A DNA stretch of 64,000 nt from Aldrovandia affinis (Eukaryota > Chordata > Actinopteri > Notacanthiformes > Halosauridae), in assembly GCA_029706075.1 (NCBI GenBank), contig JAINUG010000132.1, forward strand, positions 878,001-942,000, given 5' to 3'. Position numbers and translations under genes: made by a program. This document shows positions 60,096 to 64,000 of this stretch, piece after piece (the stretch's first letter is position 1; each line of letters opens with the position of its first letter). Under the pieces are notes generated by a model. It was not told where the DNA came from and did not search any database. It saw only the letters and a program-made list of their open reading frames with translations.

Positions 60096-62639
60096 TTACT
60101 CAACTTTCTTTTGATTTTAGCAGTTACATATATAAGGTTTTCCACTTGTAATCTCAGGAGTAGACCACTTGCATGGACTACAATAGGCTTTATTAATAAT
60201 TTATCATTTTATATATATTTATATATATTTTCCAGTCTCCCAGCACATGTTTATGCAATGAGAATGTGACAGGCAATGAAACATGCTATGTATAACCATA
60301 TTTATTTAAATGACTGGCCAATTACACCACTTCCCTTCACAAGCCAAATAACGGACATTGATCACTCATTTAAGTAAGGGATATTGTACTGCGGATAAGT
60401 TGGTTGTTGAAAATGGTCTTATCTGAACTGTTGTTATTTTTAACAACAAGACCTGTCTGCAGTTCATTATCCTGCTTATACCACAGCTACCTGGCAAAGG
60501 AATGAATACACAATCAGTGAATTATGTTAGAAATACATTTATTCACAAAATTAGACAACATTTCATAAGGTACGTCACTGCACAAATATGGTGGCACCAA
60601 GGTGTCACTGATTGCAAAGTGAACTACTTCCACTGAATTAAGTGTATTCTCATTGTCGTGAGCCTAGTGTTAAGTTCAGCGGTGGGCGTCTTTACGTTTT
60701 TACATGTGAAGAATGTTACATTCTGAGACCCGGATAACACATCTGATATCAAAAACGAATGGAACGCACATGACATCCTCTTGACCAATCAGAATGGAGT
60801 ATTTAACCAATCTGTTTTATAATGTATTAGGTAGGTATTATTATTAATTAAGTGATTCAGTACAGGCGGAAATAATTCTCAAAGAGGAAAAAGAAAGGAC
60901 AGAGGTCCACAACAGAGTTTAAAGAATTTATCCATGCTCTGGACGGTATAAAATCTCCCCTCTCAAGATTTAAATAGCCAACTGACACATTTCCTCAGCA
61001 AACAACTACCATCACACGGCAACTAAGCGCAAGAGCTTGCACCTTGACCCAGCTACACATGCTGGTGAGGATGAATGCAAAGTTGGAAAGCTACTTGTCA
61101 TTATAACACTAGGGGTGATTGATAATGCAAGGGCAGTTTGTCCTGAAGTCCAGTAAAATGTGTACTACATTTATTTTTTCCCTTTTCGTATATTGTATAT
61201 ATTTTATACATTTCAGTGACCAAAAAACTATGCAAGACTTAAATTAATACTTAGATTTGCCACTTAAACTTGACTAAATACATTATATCAATAGACAGAT
61301 AATTCATATGTTTTTCTGCAGTGTTTTATCCTAAATACCATTAGTAATTAGCAGTATTAGCAGCCTGTTTTATGAGGTGAAGCAACAGTTTCTAAATAAA
61401 ATGATAAATACAGATTGATAAATTCACACTGATTACCAGTCCCACAAAAAAAGAAGAAAAATATGTGTGATAAGGAAATATTGTCCCTTGATACATTCCA
61501 GAGATCAATAGAAAGAGAATGAACACCAGTAACACATAATGAGGGTAATATCCATGAGATATAAAATGTTCTAATATGTAATTAGTGTATTTTTAAAATG
61601 TCTGAATGTGATGCATTTGCCACTAAATGCATTTGTCCACTTGTGCCTTTAAAACACAAATGGCAAAATGCACAATGAATGTATATAATTTGTATGGAAG
61701 TGTAGCCTATATGTTTACCTTCAATAATTAAACTTAATTCACAGTCACAAAAGCTTAGCAGTATAAAATGCAAATATCTCTATTAAGACTCAAACATATT
61801 TTCTCTCTTGACAAAGACAGATGAATGGTATTTTAACTTTTAATTTAAAAAATATGTTGTTGCAATTATCAGATGTTATTGCATGTTTGGTTCAGGCAGC
61901 ATTTTAAAATAAAGTAATAAAATAAAGTTTGAGTCTCTTGTTTGGTAAAAATGCCCTATAGCTGTGCCCATACATGTGTCCCTTTAGTCTTTTCATTTTG
62001 TTTGGATTTTACCTCCGAATGTCTTGTTTGTGTGAACATGGGACATGTTGCCCATGTTATTATAGATAATATATCATACATGGATCAATAAGCATTTCTG
62101 AATAGATCAAAAATGAGCATACTTCATGTGTGTTGAACATACATTTTTATTACTTTGTATGTCTAGTTTTGCAAAGTTTCTGCATAGGGATTGAACGTTC
62201 GGTTGTTTGTGTTCATATAAACAACTGAAACAAAGATTATGACAATTATTTATTTTATTCTATGCATTCAATAACGGACCTTAAAATTTTACTCTTTAGA
62301 TGTCCATGTATTTTGTATTAAATAATGTGCCATATCTAGCCCACTGCATGGGTGTATTTCAAATTCACAAAGTGTGCCTTAAATCCATGCTGTATATCCA
62401 TGTTTTATATATATATATATACATATATATGAAATCAGAAACAATTGATAAAACATTTAAGTTTTAACCTTTTGAAATATTATCTAATATCTAAATATTT
62501 GTGTATATATATATTGTTGCTGTTATTATTATGTGCTCTGATGTATGTCGTTATTACAAAGACATGTGGTCATCTTTTTAACACTTTTTAGTCTACATAT
62601 CTTGAGTAGGATATGTTAGCTACTTATTGGTTTGAGTTC
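60096..62639. other. AT-rich DNA, no gene seen
   Basis: No repeats, RNA genes or frames of note apart from a short (AT)n at 62406-62430. This is the quiet flank of the promoter region. Confidence 0.55.
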
Positions 62640-63780
62640 CATCCGGAATATTTACCACCGAGTCGTTTGCTAATTAGCTACAACTCCTTAGGATGCGCAT
62701 TGTATAGTTATTATTGATCGTGAGGGATGAAAACATGTTTGTTTCCCAGCACAATTGTAGCCTCGCTAGCTAACGTTGGCTAACTCTTTTTTTGGATTGG
62801 CTGGACGGTGAAGATCGGAAGTAGTTTATGTATGCTAATGAGGACTTGGGCTTGTAGATATTTACGTTCAGCGGGAGCCGCCCTTCATTCACGCACATGG
62901 TTAAATGCTGGCTACGTTCGCGCCACTTTCGCAATTTTACTACGATTTACTAACTCCGGCAGAAGCGAAATACCAACGCCTATGGGCGTGATGCTTGTAG
63001 CGTAGATGAGCCACAACGCGAATTAAAAGTTTATATCTAGTTTTTTTTTCCAGATTTGCCCTGAGCAGTGACAGTAAACGGTAAGTCTGTGTGTGCAAGT
63101 GAGTGAAGATGGTGGATTTCGCGAGTGTCTTACCACGGCGCATGTTATTGACAAGGAACCTGTTAGATTTTCCTGGGGGACGGGGAGGGAAGTGTGAAAT
63201 TAGCCTTTATTAATTTCAAAAGTGTGATTGGGTAGTTCGTTTGTGTTAATTTCGGGGCGATGGGCTTTGAAATGACGAATTTGATGATAAAAACAATGTG
63301 CTGTAGAGGCGCATGGCAGCCCTGTCCTCCTCCATAGTTATTAGAATGAGGGAGATTTGAAAAATCTGCTGCTGGTTTCCACTGCAGTGCCCCTCAACTC
63401 CTACTGTACACGGGCAGCTGTACGCCAGTTCTTAATCTTTGGACGTGTAGATCGCAGAACGGCACATCGGGCAGGCTATGGCGATGCGTTAAGTTCGGGT
63501 TTAAAGTTAGTTTTCTGCACTCCGCGCGATGTGCAGTGGTGTGTGAGTTAAAGTGCCTCCAGAACAAAGCAGCGCAGCGCAGCACATGGGGCAGCTGCAG
63601 GCCGCACGGTGTGGCTAGCGTAGTAGTGGTGGGCTAGCCGTCTGAAATGTCGCCGGGGTTTCAGAAAACCACCCCACGGCGTCTAGTATTTGTGTGCCGT
63701 ATTATGCTTCTCCTTAGCCATTTTTAATTAAAAGTTGAATTTGAATCGGCGAACGCGAACAATGCGGAAAGGGCCACAGG
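62640..63780 (+). promoter_or_regulatory. CpG-rich promoter and probable first noncoding exon of a gene to the right
   Basis: CpG density rises sharply from about 62.79 kb and stays high to 63.78 kb, in contrast with the AT-rich flank. The left part has GATTGGCT (inverted CCAAT box, NF-Y) at 62795-62802 and CGGAAGT (ETS/GABPA) at 62816-62822. A strong splice donor, ACG/GTAAGT, starts at 63081. AAGATGGTGG (one mismatch to the YY1 initiator AAGATGGCGG) lies at 63106-63115. There is no TATA box in a plausible place, as in broadly expressed CpG-island genes. No long ORF follows, so the exon is probably 5' UTR and coding lies beyond the window. The gene and even its direction are inferred. Confidence 0.55.
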
Positions 63781-64000
63781 CCGGCTGGTGGCTAATTAGC
63801 TAGCCAGCTAACGTTACATTTGTCCCCGCCTGTTACCAAGCTAGTCAACCACAGCTAGGGCGTATGTGTGTTAACAAATTAAGTATTTTTGGCTTTGTAT
63901 AATTACGTAATGACCAACTAGCTCCTATTACGTTGGCTATTTGGCTTCTTGAAACATTGGCTTGTTGCTAGCTAGCGAGTAGTGCATGCTTTGTATGATT
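63781..64000. other. Edge of the window, probably first intron
   Basis: CTAGCTAG-type strings and falling CpG content; no coding frame or splice acceptor is recognised before the edge. Confidence 0.4.

Overview
The window reads as ray-finned fish (teleost) nuclear DNA. The evidence is short tRNA-headed SINEs ending in the L2-clade LINE stem-loop with a GGATA loop, several decayed Tc1-like transposons, a PIF/Harbinger-type miniature element with TAA target duplications, and long CT/CA microsatellites. Nothing bacterial or viral is apparent. I cannot name the species or the locus.

No protein-coding gene can be supported inside the window. Almost every open frame over 60 codons falls in a tandem repeat, a mobile-element remnant or unremarkable AT-rich DNA, and the longest ones come from minisatellites open in several frames. 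The one gene-like signal is at the right edge (about 62.64-63.78 kb). It is a CpG-rich segment with NF-Y-, ETS- and YY1-like motifs and a strong splice donor at 63081, probably the promoter and first noncoding exon of a gene lying mainly to the right. The rest looks like a large intergenic region or intron.

Layout. 1-9 kb is mostly unique DNA with one SINE, a compound (CT)n(AT)n microsatellite and a Tc1 remnant; 4.9-5.5 kb and 7.3-8.1 kb have the texture of conserved noncoding elements. 12.5-15.5 kb is repeat-rich, with one inverted-repeat element nested in another. 18-22 kb holds a palindromic MITE, two SINE copies and a Harbinger fragment. 26.7-27.1 kb is a 326-bp pyrimidine tract. 29-40 kb holds further SINEs, an L2 3' end, a second palindromic MITE, a Tc1 C-terminus and a probable solo LTR. 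44.1-49.7 kb is a cluster of four different minisatellites. 50-60 kb is rich in Tc1 pieces, MITEs and nested SINE/L2 insertions. 60-62.6 kb is AT-rich and empty.

The most interesting observations are: a 10-bp minisatellite that seems to be an expansion of the first 10 bases of the SINE beside it; a 31-bp minisatellite in which all 12 units carry a perfect p53 half-site; a 63-bp minisatellite whose unit can fold back; a SINE group with a shared core and tail but two different tRNA-like heads; and the edge promoter. I found no convincing novel multi-gene system.
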